Origin: Pseudomonas syringae CC1557
Lineage (GTDB): Bacteria > Pseudomonadota > Gammaproteobacteria > Pseudomonadales > Pseudomonadaceae
Assembly (NCBI RefSeq): GCF_000452705.1
Contig: NZ_CP007014.1
Location: 1,054,001 to 1,118,000 of the forward strand
Direction: 5' to 3'
DNA length: 64,000 nucleotides
This document shows, piece by piece, positions 8,382 through 19,441 of this stretch. Position 1 is the stretch's first letter; the number at the start of each line of letters is the position of its first letter. A program made the translations under genes and the position numbers. Below the pieces are notes generated by a model, which was given only the letters and a program-made list of their open reading frames with translations, searched no databases and was not told where the DNA came from.

Positions 8382-9580
8382 TGCGTGACGTCTTTATTTG
8401 CGATGCGATTCGTACACCGATCGGGCGTTTCGGCGGCGGTTTGTCCACTGTGCGTGCTGACGATCTGGCTGCCATACCGATCAAGGCCTTGATGGCGCGC
8501 AACCCCAGCGTCAATTGGGAGGAGGTCGATGAGGTGTTCCTCGGTTGCGCCAATCAGGCCGGTGAGGACAACCGTAACGTAGCGCGTATGGCGGCCTTGC
8601 TCGCCGGGCTGCCGAAAAGCGTTCCGGGCGTCACCCTCAATCGCCTTTGTGCTTCCGGAATGGATGCCATCGGCACCGCGTTCCGTGCCATTGCTTCAGG
8701 TGAGATGGAGCTGGCGATTGCCGGTGGCGTCGAGTCCATGTCGCGCGCGCCGTTTGTCATGGGCAAGGCCGATGCGCCTTTTTCGCGCAACATGAAGCTG
8801 GAAGACACCACCATCGGCTGGCGCTTTATCAACCCGGCCATGAAAGCGCTGTATGGAGTGGACTCGATGCCCGAGACCGGCGACAACGTCGCGACTGACT
8901 TCAGGATTTCTCGAGCCGATCAGGACGCTTTCGCCCTGCGCAGCCAGCAACGCACTGCTGTTGCCCAGGCTGCGGGCTTTTTCGAGGAGGAGATCGTGCC
9001 GGTGCGGGTTGCGCACAAGAAGGGCGAAACGATCATCGACAAGGACGAGCATCCGCGCGGTGATACCAGTCTGGAGACCCTGAGCAGACTCAAACCGGTC
9101 AACGGTCCTGACCAGACGGTTACTGCTGGCAATGCGTCAGGCGTCAACGACGGTGCGGCGGCGTTGATCCTGGCGTCGGCCGAGGCGGTCAAAAAGCATG
9201 GTCTCACTCCTCGCGCCAGGGTGCTGGGCATGGCCAGCGCAGCGGTCGAGCCTCGGGTGATGGGCATCGGCCCGGTGCCAGCAGTGCGCAAGCTGGTCGA
9301 GCGGCTGGGTATGGCCGTTGCCGACTTTGACGTCATCGAGCTCAATGAGGCCTTTGCCAGCCAGGGCCTGGCCGTGTTGCGCGAGTTGGGGCTGGCGGAT
9401 GATGCGCCGCAGGTCAACCCCAACGGCGGCGCCATTGCGCTTGGGCACCCGCTGGGCATGAGCGGCGCTCGGCTGGTACTCACGGCGCTGCACCATCTGG
9501 AAAAGACCGGTGGGCGCAGAGGTCTGGCAACCATGTGCGTTGGGGTAGGGCAGGGCTTGGCGCTGGCGATTGAGCGTTAA
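8381..9580 (+). CDS. pcaF: 3-oxoadipyl-CoA thiolase
   Basis: PcaF cleaves beta-ketoadipyl-CoA to succinyl-CoA and acetyl-CoA, the last step of the pathway. The 399-residue thiolase has the acyl-accepting Cys in [10 protein letters not shown] (about residue 90), the NEAFA motif, [16 protein letters not shown] and the second active Cys in CVGVGQG near the C-terminus. The ATG at 8381 overlaps the pcaJ stop and has GGAGAA upstream; the GTG one codon earlier is less likely. Confidence 0.94.
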   Translation: MRDVFICDAIRTPIGRFGGGLSTVRADDLAAIPIKALMARNPSVNWEEVDEVFLGCANQAGEDNRNVARMAALLAGLPKSVPGVTLNRLCASGMDAIGTAFRAIASGEMELAIAGGVESMSRAPFVMGKADAPFSRNMKLEDTTIGWRFINPAMKALYGVDSMPETGDNVATDFRISRADQDAFALRSQQRTAVAQAAGFFEEEIVPVRVAHKKGETIIDKDEHPRGDTSLETLSRLKPVNGPDQTVTAGNASGVNDGAAALILASAEAVKKHGLTPRARVLGMASAAVEPRVMGIGPVPAVRKLVERLGMAVADFDVIELNEAFASQGLAVLRELGLADDAPQVNPNGGAIALGHPLGMSGARLVLTALHHLEKTGGRRGLATMCVGVGQGLALAIER

Positions 9581-9608
9581 AAACATTCCGTTTTAAAAAG
9601 TTGCCCGG

Positions 9609-9662
9609 CAACCCGGTTCATTTGTCTGTCTCCACGAAAAGACAGGCTGATGATCCGGGTTG
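9609..9662. other. Nested inverted repeat between pcaF and the transporter gene
   Basis: CAACCCGG (9609-9616) pairs with CCGGGTTG (9655-9662). Inside, CTGTCT (9626-9631) pairs with AGACAG (9640-9645), with 9-base internal loops on both sides. There is no T-run, so it may be an mRNA processing or stability element rather than a terminator. Confidence 0.5.
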
Positions 9663-9795
9663 TTGTGCGAATAACGCCAGGTTTTCCATCGCTCTCAACA
9701 TAACCCTGTCAACTGAATTGGCCAGGGTGATTGTGCTTGATTAAAGACGGTGTTACAGATTGTTGCTAAATGGACAGTTCTGCTTGGGGAAAATA

Positions 9796-11097
9796 ATGAC
9801 TACAACAGCAAAAGCACCGCATTACACGGGCGAGGAGCGAAGCAAAAGAATTTTCGCTATCGTCGGCGCGTCTTCCGGGAACCTCGTCGAATGGTTCGAT
9901 TTTTACATTTATGCCTTCTGTGCGATTTATTTCGCACCTGCTTTCTTTCCTTCCGATGACCCGACCGTCCAGTTGCTCAACACTGCAGGTGTGTTTGCAG
10001 CAGGCTTTCTGATGCGCCCGATTGGCGGCTGGCTGTTTGGTCGTGTGGCTGACAAACATGGTCGCAAGAACTCGATGCTGATTTCGGTCACCATGATGTG
10101 CGCAGGGTCGCTGATCATCGCCTGTCTTCCGACCTACGCATCGATTGGTGCCTGGGCACCGGCATTGCTGCTGATGGCGCGTCTGCTTCAGGGGTTGTCG
10201 GTGGGGGGCGAGTACGGCACCACGGCCACTTACATGAGTGAAGTGGCGTTGCGCGGCCAGCGCGGTTTCTACGCTTCGTTCCAGTACGTGACGCTGATTG
10301 GCGGCCAGTTGCTGGCAGTACTGACCGTGGTGATTCTGCAGCAATTTCTCACCACCGAGGAACTGCGTGCCTATGGCTGGCGAATCCCGTTCGTGATCGG
10401 CGCTGCTGCGGCTGTCATCGCCTTGCTGCTGCGCCGTACGCTCAATGAAACAACCACTGCTGAAAGCCGTCAGGACAAGGACGCCGGCAGCATCACGGCG
10501 CTGTTCAGAAATCATACGGCTGCTTTTATTACGGTGCTGGGTTACACCGCGGGTGGCTCGCTGATTTTCTATACCTTTACCACTTACATGCAGAAGTATC
10601 TGGTCAATACCGGTGGCATGGAGGCCAAGACCGCCAGCTACATTATGACTGGCGCACTGTTCCTGTACATGTGCATGCAGCCGTTCTTCGGCATGCTGGC
10701 GGACCGTATCGGTCGTCGTAATTCGATGTTGTTGTTTGGCGCGCTGGGCACGTTGTGCACGGTGCCGATCCTGATGACCCTGAAAACCACCACCAACCCG
10801 TTCATCGCGTTTGTACTGATTACCCTGGCGTTGGCGATTGTCAGCTTTTACACCTCGATCAGCGGGCTGGTCAAAGCCGAGATGTTTCCGCCTCAAGTGC
10901 GTGCGCTGGGTGTGGGCCTGGCCTACGCCGTCGCCAACGCCATGTTTGGCGGCTCGGCCGAGTGGGTGGCCTTGAAGCTCAAGAGCGCCGGGATGGAAAA
11001 CAGCTTTTACTGGTACGTGACTGTCATGATGGCAATAGCGTTCCTGTTCAGTCTGCGGCTGCCGAAAGAGCCTAAGTACCTGCATCAGGATCATTGA
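9796..11097 (+). CDS. pcaT: MHS-family dicarboxylate/H+ symporter, PcaT-like
   Basis: This 433-residue, twelve-segment membrane protein belongs to the metabolite:H+ symporter family (KgtP/PcaT). It carries the [15 protein letters not shown] loop between segments 2 and 3 and the [13 protein letters not shown] signature. Its place after pcaF suggests uptake of beta-ketoadipate or a related dicarboxylate (PcaT role), which is inference from synteny. The ATG at 9796 is chosen because GGGGA lies just upstream and the first hydrophilic residues match the family start. It ends at a bidirectional terminator shared with oprM. Confidence 0.85.
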   Translation: MTTTAKAPHYTGEERSKRIFAIVGASSGNLVEWFDFYIYAFCAIYFAPAFFPSDDPTVQLLNTAGVFAAGFLMRPIGGWLFGRVADKHGRKNSMLISVTMMCAGSLIIACLPTYASIGAWAPALLLMARLLQGLSVGGEYGTTATYMSEVALRGQRGFYASFQYVTLIGGQLLAVLTVVILQQFLTTEELRAYGWRIPFVIGAAAAVIALLLRRTLNETTTAESRQDKDAGSITALFRNHTAAFITVLGYTAGGSLIFYTFTTYMQKYLVNTGGMEAKTASYIMTGALFLYMCMQPFFGMLADRIGRRNSMLLFGALGTLCTVPILMTLKTTTNPFIAFVLITLALAIVSFYTSISGLVKAEMFPPQVRALGVGLAYAVANAMFGGSAEWVALKLKSAGMENSFYWYVTVMMAIAFLFSLRLPKEPKYLHQDH

Positions 11098-11116
11098 TCG
11101 CAGGTTTGTTTCGGCC

Positions 11117-11150
11117 ACAAAAAAACCACCTGATCAGGTGGTTTTTTTGT
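11117..11150. terminator. Bidirectional terminator between pcaT and oprM
   Basis: AACCACCTGA / TCAGGTGGTT stem flanked by A-run and T-run, serving the two convergent operons. Confidence 0.92.
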
Positions 11151-11163
11151 GTGCCGCTGTCAA

Positions 11164-12624
11164 TCAGAATAGCTGAACCGAAGGCTTCTCCTTGGAGATG
11201 GTTTCGGTTTGTCCGGTTCTTTCATACCAGCCGCCGCCGAGAGCCTTGTACAGGTTGACCTCGCTGGTCAGCTGCGACAGGCGATCAGTGATCAGCGTTT
11301 GTTGCGCACTGAACAGCGAGCGCTGGGCGTCGAGGAAGGTCAGGTTGCTGTCGATGCCGATACGGTAGCGACGCTCGGCCAGACGGTAGTAGTCCTGGTT
11401 GGCCGCGACGAAGTCACGTTGCGCCTGGAGCTGCTCGTCATAGGTCTTGCGTGAAGCCAGGCCGTCGGACACTTCCTGGAAGGCGGTCTGAATCGCCTTC
11501 TCGTAGTTGGCGACGCTGATTTCCTTCTGGATCTTCGAGTAATCCAGGCTGGCACGCAGACTGCCGGCGTTGAAGATCGGGATGTTGATGCTTGGCTGGA
11601 ACAGCCAGGCGCCCGATCCGCCCTTGAACAGACCGGACAGCTCGCTGCTGCTGGTCCCGGCACTGGCCGTCAGGCTGATGCTCGGGAAGAACGCTGCACG
11701 TGCGGCGCCGATGTTGGCGTTGGCCGCCTTGAGCGAATGCTCGGCTTGCAGAATGTCCGGACGACGCTGCAACAGGTCGGACGGCAAGCCAGCCGGCATT
11801 TCCGTCAGCATGTCGGAATCGAGCAATTGACTGGCTGGCAGGTTGTCGGGCAAGCCGGTGCCAAGCAGCAGCACCAGGCTGTTCTGATCCTGAGCGACCA
11901 GGCGCTGATACTGGGCCAGTTTGGCGCGGGCGCTTTCGACGGCGGTGCGCGACTGGCTGAGGTCCAGCGCCGAAGAAACACCGACTTCATTGCTGCGCGA
12001 AGTGAGGCGGAAGCTTTCTTCGTAGGTCTTCAGGGTGTCCTGCGTCAGCTTGAGCAGTTCCTTGTCGGCCTGCCAGGTCATGTAGGCATTGGCAACGTTG
12101 GCCACCAGACTGATCTGGGTGCTGCGACGCGCTTCTTCAGTGGAGAAGTAGTTTTCCAGCGCTTGTTCACTGAGGCTACGCACTCGACCAAACAGATCCA
12201 GCTCGTAGGCGCTGACGCCCAGCGTTGCCGAATAGCTGCTGGTAATGCCGGCCTGACCAGTCTGCGACTGGCCGGCAGGCACGCGTTGGCGGCTGCCGCT
12301 GCCGGTTGCCGAAACAGCCGGGAACAGGTCCGCGCGCTGAATGCGGTACTGGGCGCGGTAGGCGTCGATGTTCAGCGCCGCGACCCGAAGGTCACGGTTA
12401 TTGAGCAACGCGGTCTGAATCAGCTGTTGCAGCGCCGGATCATTGAAGAAGTGGCGCCAGCCTTGTTCCGCAGCGGCCATTTTGGCCGCCTCGACCGGCG
12501 AGTAAGCCGGACCTTGCGGGTATTGTGCGGCGACCGGTGCTTCCGGCTGCTTGTACTCGGGGATCAAAGAGCAGCCGCCGAGAATGAACGCGGTAACTGC
12601 AAGAGAGATCAATGACTTGCTCAT
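11164..12624 (-). CDS. oprM: Outer membrane efflux channel, OprM type
   Basis: The 486-residue lipoprotein is the outer-membrane channel of the MexAB-OprM RND pump. The signal peptide ends in the lipobox LGGC (Cys 17), followed by two outer membrane efflux protein repeats with long coiled-coil helices. Sequence such as [28 protein letters not shown] is family-typical in position. The start overlaps the mexB stop by four bases (ATGA), so it is translated with the pump genes. Name by synteny with mexA and mexB. Confidence 0.93.
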   Translation of the reverse strand: MSKSLISLAVTAFILGGCSLIPEYKQPEAPVAAQYPQGPAYSPVEAAKMAAAEQGWRHFFNDPALQQLIQTALLNNRDLRVAALNIDAYRAQYRIQRADLFPAVSATGSGSRQRVPAGQSQTGQAGITSSYSATLGVSAYELDLFGRVRSLSEQALENYFSTEEARRSTQISLVANVANAYMTWQADKELLKLTQDTLKTYEESFRLTSRSNEVGVSSALDLSQSRTAVESARAKLAQYQRLVAQDQNSLVLLLGTGLPDNLPASQLLDSDMLTEMPAGLPSDLLQRRPDILQAEHSLKAANANIGAARAAFFPSISLTASAGTSSSELSGLFKGGSGAWLFQPSINIPIFNAGSLRASLDYSKIQKEISVANYEKAIQTAFQEVSDGLASRKTYDEQLQAQRDFVAANQDYYRLAERRYRIGIDSNLTFLDAQRSLFSAQQTLITDRLSQLTSEVNLYKALGGGWYERTGQTETISKEKPSVQLF

Positions 12625-15600
12625 TGGCCAGCCTCATCGTGTGAAGTATGTTTCTGCTTGCTCTTGAACAGCCCTGAGATCGAGACGAAGAACAGGGGCA
12701 CCCAGAAGATCGCCAGAATAACGGCTGTGATCATACCGCCAATTACGCCAGTACCAATCGAATGCTGACTACCTGAACCCGCACCCGACGAGATCGCCAG
12801 TGGCACAACGCCAAGAATGAAGGCCATGGAGGTCATGATGATCGGGCGCAGACGCATGCGGCACGCTTCGATCGCTGCCTCGGCAAGGCTCTTGCCCTGT
12901 TCGTGCAGCTCTTTGGCGAACTCGACAATCAGGATGGCGTTCTTCGCCGCCAGACCCACTGTCACCAGCAATCCGACCTGGAAGAACACGTCGTTGGACA
13001 GACCGCGCAGGCTGGTTGCCATCAGTGCACCGATAACCCCCAGTGGCACCACGAGGATGACCGCGATCGGAATCGACCAGCTTTCATACAGCGCAGCCAG
13101 ACACAGGAACACGACCAGCAACGACAGGGCGTACAGGGCAGGGGCCTGCGAGCCGGACAAGCGCTCCTCGTAGGACAGACCGGTCCAGGAGATGCCGATA
13201 CCTTGTGGCAGTTTCTTGGCCAGTGCTTCAACTTCGGCCATCGCATCGCCGCTGCTGTAGCCCGGTGCCGGCGTACCGAGAATTTCCTCTGCCGCCACGC
13301 CGTTGTAGCGCGACAGTTTTGGTGAGCCGTAGGACCATTTGCCGCTGGCGAAGGCCGAGAACGGCACCATCTCACCCGCGCTGTTGCGCACGTACCACTT
13401 CTTCAGGTCTTCAGGCTTCATACGCGCACCCGCGTCGCCCTGGATGTACACCTTCTTCACACGGCCACGGTCAATGAAGTCGTTGACGTAGCTGCCACCC
13501 AACGCGATGGACAGAGTGTTGTTGATGTCCGACAGGGTGATACCCAAAGCACTGGCGCGTTCGTCGTCGATGATCAACTGATATTGCGGCTCGTCGTTCA
13601 ACCCGTTCGGACGCACGCCTGCCAGAATCTTGCTCTGGGCGGCCATGCCGAGGAACTGGTTACGGGCTGCCATCAGTTTTTCGTGACCGACGCCGCCCTG
13701 GTCTTGCAGGTAAACGTCGAAGCCTGTTGCGTTACCCAGTTCCAGCACCGAAGGCGGCACGATGGCAAACACCATCGCATCGCGCAGGCTGAAGAAGTAG
13801 CCTTGGGCACGCTTGGCCAGTTCGAAGACGCTGTTGTTCGAGTCACGCTCTTCCCACGGCTTGAGCATCACGAACGCAATCGCCGAGCTTTGGCCGCGGC
13901 CCGCGAAGTTGAAGCCGTTTACCGAGAACACCGACTTCACTGCGCCGCTTTCCTTGGTCAGCAGGTACTCACGCATTTGATCGATGACTTCCTGCGTCCG
14001 CTCGGTCGAAGAGCCGGCAGGGGTCTGGATCTGGGCGAAGATAACGCCCTGGTCTTCTTCCGGCAGGAACGCTGCAGGAATCCGCATGAACATGAAGACC
14101 ATGCCTGCGCAGATCACGATGTAGCCCAGATACGACAGCCATTTGTGCTTGAGCATATTGCCGACGCCGCGCTCATAACTCAGAACGCTGCGGTCGAAAG
14201 TACGGTTGAACCAGCCAAAGAAACCACGTTTCGGTTGCCCGTGCTTCTCGTGATCGATGGGCTTGAGCATGGTGGCGCACAGCGCCGGGGTGAAGATCAG
14301 GGCCACTACGACCGACAAGGCCATGGCCGAGACAATGGTGATCGAGAACTGCTTGTAGATCACCCCGGTGGAGCCGCCGAAGAACGCCATCGGCAACAGA
14401 ACCGCCGACAGCACCAGGGCAATACCGACCAGCGCGCCCTGAATCTGGGTCATGGATTTTATCGTGGCGTCGCGCGGGGAGAGCTTTTCCTCCTCCATGA
14501 CCCGCTCGACGTTTTCCACCACCACAATCGCATCGTCCACCAGCAAGCCGATGGCCAGCACCATACCGAACATGGTCAGGGTGTTGATGGTGAAGCCGAA
14601 GGCCGCGAGGATGCCGAACGTACCCAGCAAGACCACCGGAACCGTCATCGTGGTGATGATGGTGGCGCGGAAGTTCTGCAGGAACAGGTACATCACCAGG
14701 AACACCAGCACGATCGCTTCGATCAGGGTGTGCACCACTCCGTTGATCGATTCGCTGACCACCGGTGTCGTGTCATACGGGTAAACGACTTTCATGCCAG
14801 GCGGGAAAAACGGCTCCAGCGACGAAACGGTCGCGCGGATGGCCTTGGCAGTGTCCAGTGCGTTGGCGCCGGTGGCGAGCTTGATCGCCAGACCGGAAGC
14901 CGGTTTGCCGTCGAACTGCGAGTCAGTGCTGTAGTTCTCTGCGCCCAGGCCCACCGTGGCGACATCTTTCAGGCGAACCTGCGAGCCGTCGGTGTTGACC
15001 TTGAGGAAGATGTTGCCGAACTGCTCGGCGGTCTGCAGACGGGTCTTGCCGATGATCGTGGCGTTGAGTTGCTGGCCACTGATCGCTGGCAGACCGCCCA
15101 ACTGGCCGGACGACACCTGGACGTTCTGCGCGGTGATCGCGTTTTTCACGTCAACCGGGGTCAGCTGGAAGTTGTTCAGCTTGGCCGGATCCAGCCAGAT
15201 ACGCATGGCGTACTGCGAACCGAACACCTGGAAGTCGCCCACACCGGAGGTCCGGGAGATCGGGTCCTGCATGTTCGACACAATGTAGTTGGCCAGGTCT
15301 TCCTTGCCCATGCTGCCGTCTTCCGACACCAGGCCGATCACCATCAGGAAGTTCTTCACTGCCTTGGTGACGCGGATACCCTGTTGCTGAACTTCTTGCG
15401 GCAGCAGCGGGGTCGCGAGGTTGAGCTTGTTCTGCACCTGAACCTGCGCCGTATCCGGGTTGGTGCCCTGATTGAAGGTCGCAGTAATGGTCATGCTGCC
15501 GTCGGAGTTACTTTCCGAACTGACATAACGCAGGTTGTCGATACCGTTGAGCTGTTGCTCGATCACCTGAACCACAGTGTCCTGCACCGTCTGGGCAGAT

Positions 15601-15755
15601 GCGCCCGGATAAGTGACCTGGATACCGATGGCTGGCGGTGCGATGCTCGGGTACTGGTTGATCGGCAGGCTGGAAATCGACAGCGCACCGACCAGCATGA
15701 TCACGAGGGCAATAACCCAGGCAAAAATGGGTCGATCAATAAAAAATTTCGACAT
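12621..15755 (-). CDS. mexB: RND multidrug efflux inner-membrane pump, MexB type
   Basis: This 1044-residue proton-driven transporter exports many drugs and plant compounds. Typical HAE1 features are visible: the N-terminal [21 protein letters not shown] segment (here described, not in full), twelve hydrophobic segments and two large periplasmic loops. The proton relay aspartates are in [16 protein letters not shown]. Length equals E. coli AcrB and Pseudomonas MexB. It lies three bases after mexA and overlaps oprM. Confidence 0.96.
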   Translation of the reverse strand: MSKFFIDRPIFAWVIALVIMLVGALSISSLPINQYPSIAPPAIGIQVTYPGASAQTVQDTVVQVIEQQLNGIDNLRYVSSESNSDGSMTITATFNQGTNPDTAQVQVQNKLNLATPLLPQEVQQQGIRVTKAVKNFLMVIGLVSEDGSMGKEDLANYIVSNMQDPISRTSGVGDFQVFGSQYAMRIWLDPAKLNNFQLTPVDVKNAITAQNVQVSSGQLGGLPAISGQQLNATIIGKTRLQTAEQFGNIFLKVNTDGSQVRLKDVATVGLGAENYSTDSQFDGKPASGLAIKLATGANALDTAKAIRATVSSLEPFFPPGMKVVYPYDTTPVVSESINGVVHTLIEAIVLVFLVMYLFLQNFRATIITTMTVPVVLLGTFGILAAFGFTINTLTMFGMVLAIGLLVDDAIVVVENVERVMEEEKLSPRDATIKSMTQIQGALVGIALVLSAVLLPMAFFGGSTGVIYKQFSITIVSAMALSVVVALIFTPALCATMLKPIDHEKHGQPKRGFFGWFNRTFDRSVLSYERGVGNMLKHKWLSYLGYIVICAGMVFMFMRIPAAFLPEEDQGVIFAQIQTPAGSSTERTQEVIDQMREYLLTKESGAVKSVFSVNGFNFAGRGQSSAIAFVMLKPWEERDSNNSVFELAKRAQGYFFSLRDAMVFAIVPPSVLELGNATGFDVYLQDQGGVGHEKLMAARNQFLGMAAQSKILAGVRPNGLNDEPQYQLIIDDERASALGITLSDINNTLSIALGGSYVNDFIDRGRVKKVYIQGDAGARMKPEDLKKWYVRNSAGEMVPFSAFASGKWSYGSPKLSRYNGVAAEEILGTPAPGYSSGDAMAEVEALAKKLPQGIGISWTGLSYEERLSGSQAPALYALSLLVVFLCLAALYESWSIPIAVILVVPLGVIGALMATSLRGLSNDVFFQVGLLVTVGLAAKNAILIVEFAKELHEQGKSLAEAAIEACRMRLRPIIMTSMAFILGVVPLAISSGAGSGSQHSIGTGVIGGMITAVILAIFWVPLFFVSISGLFKSKQKHTSHDEAGQ

Positions 15756-15758
15756 GGG

Positions 15759-16919
15759 TTACTCCCCTTTGCTGCCTGCGGCTTTATCAGTGGCCGGGGC
15801 AGGCGCCGGGTTTGCTCCTTTGACGTTGGTCGCTTCGGCGACTTTCACTTCTGCACCTGGTTTGACGTACTGCAAGCCTTCGGTGATGACGCGATCACCC
15901 TCTTTCAGGCCGTCTTCGATCAGCCAGTCGCTGCCCACCGTGCGATTGGCAACCAGCGTGCGCACTTCAACCTTGTTGTCCTGGTTGACGACCATGGCGG
16001 TCGGTGTGCCTTTAAGGTCGCGGGTCACGCCTTGCTGCGGTGCCAGGATGGCTTTTGAGTTGACGCCAGCCTGCAACTGCGCATGCACGAACATACCCGG
16101 CAGCAGACGGTGTTCAGGGTTCGGGAACACTGCACGCAAGGTGACCGAGCCGGTTGTCTGGTCAACCGACACTTCGGAGAACTCCAGTTTGCCTTCCTGG
16201 CCGTAGACGCTGTTGTCTTCCAGTGTCAGCTTGACCTTGGCCGCAGTGTCGCCGGCTTTCTGCAGCTTGCCGCTGTCCAGGTCGCTGCGCAGCTTGAGCA
16301 TGTCGGCAGATGACTGCACCACGTCGACATAGATCGGATCGAGCTGCTGGATGGTTGCCATCGCGTCGGTCTGGGCACTGCTGACCAGTGCGCCTTCAGT
16401 GACCGCAGAGCGACCGATACGACCGGAAATAGGTGCCAGCACCTTGGTGTAGCGCAGGTTGATCTGGGCGGTCTGCAGGGCAGCCTGAGCTTCCTGGGTG
16501 GATGCCAGCGCCGTGTCGTACTCCTGACGGCTTACCGCTTGCTCACTGACCAGTTGCTTGTAGCGATCGGACATCGACTTGGCGGACTGCAGGGTGGCCT
16601 TGGCGCTGTTGGCGTTGGCTTCATAGACAGCCGGGTCGATCTGGTAGAGCTGCTGACCGGCTTTGACATCGCCACCTTCGGTGAACAGACGCTTGAGAAT
16701 GATGCCGTTGACCTGAGGGCGAACCTCGGCGACGCGGAATGCGGTGGTCCGGCCCGGCAGCTCGGTGGTCAGCGTGTAGGGCTGTGCTTTTATGGTAACG
16801 ACGCCTACCTGAGGGGTTTGCGCAGGCGGGGCGGCCTGTTCCTTCTTGCTACAGCCACTGAGCAGGGTTGCCAGGGCGATGGCAGTGACCAGAACGGTAA
16901 CAGCTGGCTTGAATTGCAT
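15759..16919 (-). CDS. mexA: RND efflux periplasmic adaptor, MexA type
   Basis: MexA is the membrane-fusion protein that bridges MexB and OprM. The 386-residue product starts MQFKPAVTV, has a lipoprotein signal with LLSGC and then the barrel, lipoyl and helical hairpin domains (RPQVNGIILKRLF, AKATLQSAKSMSDRY). The ATG at 16919 is preferred over one eleven codons upstream because a perfect GAGGA lies seven bases before it and the signal peptide then has normal length. It is the first gene of mexA-mexB-oprM. Confidence 0.94.
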   Translation of the reverse strand: MQFKPAVTVLVTAIALATLLSGCSKKEQAAPPAQTPQVGVVTIKAQPYTLTTELPGRTTAFRVAEVRPQVNGIILKRLFTEGGDVKAGQQLYQIDPAVYEANANSAKATLQSAKSMSDRYKQLVSEQAVSRQEYDTALASTQEAQAALQTAQINLRYTKVLAPISGRIGRSAVTEGALVSSAQTDAMATIQQLDPIYVDVVQSSADMLKLRSDLDSGKLQKAGDTAAKVKLTLEDNSVYGQEGKLEFSEVSVDQTTGSVTLRAVFPNPEHRLLPGMFVHAQLQAGVNSKAILAPQQGVTRDLKGTPTAMVVNQDNKVEVRTLVANRTVGSDWLIEDGLKEGDRVITEGLQYVKPGAEVKVAEATNVKGANPAPAPATDKAAGSKGE

Positions 16920-17003
16920 GAAGATCCTCGGGGCAGGAGCCTGTTTTCTCAACAGTACGTTGAAGTGTTAAAAAATATTTCGGCTAGATAAGTAGCATGC
17001 TAA

Positions 17004-17039
17004 GGAATATACTTACATTCGCGGCTGTTTGTAAATACC
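17004..17039. promoter_or_regulatory. TtgR/PmeR-type operator between mexA and the TetR gene
   Basis: Read on the minus strand, the stretch contains TATTTACAAACA (17037-17026) and GAATGTAAGTATATTCC (17020-17004). This arrangement matches the known TtgR operator of P. putida ttgABC, as recalled, including the spacing. It sits between the divergent mexA and TetR genes, as expected for a repressor controlling both. Confidence 0.85.
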
Positions 17040-17174
17040 CGCCGTGCGCATTCGGCCAGTATTCAGGGAGCCGACAGCCAATTCGGGACAAGGCGAGACA
17101 AATGCCGCCCGGTGATATCTCGAGGCATGACGCAAGACGCGTGCCTGAGGTGAATTTTTTGAGGTCTTATTGCC

Positions 17175-17822
17175 ATGGTTCGTCGCACCAAAGAGGAAGC
17201 TCAGATCACTCGCAGCCAGATCCTGGAGGCTGCCGAGCAGGCTTTTTATGAGCGAGGCGTCGCCCGCACCACGCTGGCTGATATTGCGTCCCTTGCCGGT
17301 GTGACGCGTGGTGCCATCTATTGGCACTTCAATAACAAGGCCGACCTGGTCCAGGCGATGCTCGACAGCCTTCAGGAGCCTCTCGACGAAATGGCTCAGG
17401 CCAGCCAGAGCGAGGAGGAGGAAGACCCGCTGGGGTGCATGAGGAATCTGTTGATTCATTTATTCCATGAACTGGCACTGGACCCGAAAACCCGTCGCAT
17501 CAATGAAATCCTTTTCCATAAATGCGAGTTTACTGACGAGATGTGTGATTTTCGTCGTCAACGGCAGGAAAACGCCATTCAATGCCATGAGCGGATCAAC
17601 CTGGCGCTGCGCAACGCGGTACGCCAGGGGCAGCTCCCACAGGGTCTGGATACCGCACGTGCAGCCGTCGCCATGTTTGCCCACATCAACGGCATCATCT
17701 ATCAATGGTTGCTGGTTCCCGACAGTTTCTCGCTGCCTGAAGAGGCCGAGCAAATGGTCGATGTGTGTCTGGACATGCTTCGCTACAGCCCGTCCTTACG
17801 GGTGAAGGCTGTTGCTGCCTGA
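17175..17822 (+). CDS. pmeR: TetR-family repressor of mexAB-oprM (TtgR/PmeR type)
   Basis: The 215-residue protein has an N-terminal TetR helix-turn-helix (residues 10-57; [21 protein letters not shown] region) and a C-terminal AcrR/TtgR ligand-binding domain. Members bind antibiotics and plant flavonoids and then release the operator. It diverges from mexA across a TtgR-type operator. The gene name follows the P. syringae PmeR homologue by synteny; the class is sure, the exact name less so. Confidence 0.88.
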   Translation: MVRRTKEEAQITRSQILEAAEQAFYERGVARTTLADIASLAGVTRGAIYWHFNNKADLVQAMLDSLQEPLDEMAQASQSEEEEDPLGCMRNLLIHLFHELALDPKTRRINEILFHKCEFTDEMCDFRRQRQENAIQCHERINLALRNAVRQGQLPQGLDTARAAVAMFAHINGIIYQWLLVPDSFSLPEEAEQMVDVCLDMLRYSPSLRVKAVAA

Positions 17823-18293
17823 AAGTGACAAGACGCCTGCCGCTTCCTGGTGCGCGATCTTTCTCACAAAGGCTGACTCCATTCCTTGCTTCGTATGCAG
17901 CAGATTTACCGACTGTTTATCTGTCTGGCCCGACTATGTCCGTTTATTACGACCAATTGATCTGCGGATTACAAAAGTTTTGTAGGACGCGAGTAGGACA
18001 TTTCCCTATACATGTAGCTGATTTCCCAAAGTAATTTCCGACTATTGCTCCGTGGGAAAACTCCCTTCACTCTGCGCCTCCTGAAAAACAGAAGAGAGGA
18101 AGGTTGCATGCTTTTGCCGAATCTTGCGCCGATGTGTCCCGAAATCGACCCCAGCTCCGCCGATGTCCATTTTGGCGTGTCTGGTCGTGCCTCTCGTGGA
18201 GCCAGACGCACGCAGCAGGTAACCGAAACGCGCAAGACGGCTTCAGGCAATGGCGCTACCCGATCCACCAAAGGACTGAAAGGAGGGCAGGTA
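17823..18293. other. Region between the TetR gene and the DUF3396 gene
   Basis: About 470 bases. From 18108 an in-frame N-terminal extension of the next gene is open (ATG with GAGGAAGG upstream). The stretch 17823-18107 shows no gene and has lower GC than its surroundings. No effector gene that would pair with the immunity-like protein is present. Confidence 0.5.
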
Positions 18294-19418
18294 ATGTCGG
18301 ACAGCGGATCTGATGTTGTGAGGTTTTTGAACAGTATCGGACAACAATCCGGACCTGTTTCCGTAGATTCGATATCGGGGGTACCTGTCATACGACTGGG
18401 TTTGATAACCACCTTGTACTTCCGTGACGGTCACAGCCTGGAGGCCAGACGACGGATCGAAGGCTGCTTCACACGCTTTTACGAAACCTTCAGACCGAAA
18501 CTCAAATGGCAGCTGTTCAAACGCATGCGTCGCCTCACTTCGTCGGCGTTTGCCGCGACCTGCCGGCAGGTTGTGGAAAGCTCGCCGGACGAGCAGTTCA
18601 CCTGGTCGATTGCCAGCGCTACTCAGTCTGAGGTCGCGATGCACAGTCTGTTTGTGATGAATACCCCGGAGGGTCAGGCCGAGAATGACCGGTCGTGTCT
18701 GAAGATGGTGTTGCCCTGGTCATACCTGAATGAGCCTGACGGTCTGAAAAACTACGAAACCTGGATCAGATACCTGAGCAGCGAAGTGCGGGCCGAACAC
18801 GGTTACGGTGGGCTGGCCTGCGTGCTGCCCTGCGATGGTCATCAGTATTTACCGTGGGAATATCGCCTGGCTCAGGAATACATCGGGCTGATGGTCGATC
18901 CGGGACCGCATATAGAAAGCCTGCGTCTACTGGATCGCATCAAGGGCGTGAGCTGGTACACCGTACTGGGTGATTCTTTCGTCAGGCAACTGGGCGGCAG
19001 CGACCGAATGCGCGGCCAGATGAGCGCGCACAGCGACATCGTTTTCCACAGTTACCGCAATGGCCTGCTGATTCGTGCTGGCGCGTCACCCGATCTGGGT
19101 GGCAGAGGCCTGCCGCCACCGCAGCCTTACGTCACTGTCAATAGAATGATCAAGCCGATCCGCTTGCAGGACACCGGCAACCTTCATCCTTATCTGGCCC
19201 CGGCGCTCGGCTTCACTGAAGAGACCACGGCGCAGTGGTATGCGCGGTTCGATGAAAAGCCCTTGCCGCCGGTTGACGCAGGGCAGGCCTGTCCGAGATC
19301 AGGTTGCTGGTTCAGCAGCGCACAGTTTGGCTCTCGACGGCATTTCGACGAGGGCGAAATCATGCCGGCTTTCGCCCACGTAAAAAACAGGAAAACCCAG
19401 TGGTTCTGGGCCGGATAA
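18294..19418 (+). CDS. DUF3396 protein, type VI immunity-like
   Basis: A 374-residue protein of the DUF3396/TsiV-like family, whose members often protect against type VI secretion effectors encoded next to them. Recognisable parts are the RLGLITTLYFRDGHSLEARRRI start and the later WYTVLGDSFVRQLGG and RAGASPDLGG segments. The start at 18294 has an ideal AGGAGG. An in-frame ATG at 18108, also with a good ribosome site, would add 62 polar residues outside the family core. No effector, VgrG or PAAR gene is nearby, so an immunity role is inference. Confidence 0.75.
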   Translation: MSDSGSDVVRFLNSIGQQSGPVSVDSISGVPVIRLGLITTLYFRDGHSLEARRRIEGCFTRFYETFRPKLKWQLFKRMRRLTSSAFAATCRQVVESSPDEQFTWSIASATQSEVAMHSLFVMNTPEGQAENDRSCLKMVLPWSYLNEPDGLKNYETWIRYLSSEVRAEHGYGGLACVLPCDGHQYLPWEYRLAQEYIGLMVDPGPHIESLRLLDRIKGVSWYTVLGDSFVRQLGGSDRMRGQMSAHSDIVFHSYRNGLLIRAGASPDLGGRGLPPPQPYVTVNRMIKPIRLQDTGNLHPYLAPALGFTEETTAQWYARFDEKPLPPVDAGQACPRSGCWFSSAQFGSRRHFDEGEIMPAFAHVKNRKTQWFWAG

Positions 19419-19441
19419 TCGTCCCGAGCCTGAACGGCTGC

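Noticed and set aside
9766..11118. 450-codon frame opposite the MHS transporter
   Set aside because: Antisense shadow of a confidently identified transporter.
13584..16058. 824-codon open frame on the plus strand opposite mexB and mexA
   Set aside because: It is the mirror of real genes in high-GC DNA: rich in His, Arg, Gln and Asp with no domain; the mex genes on the other strand are certain.
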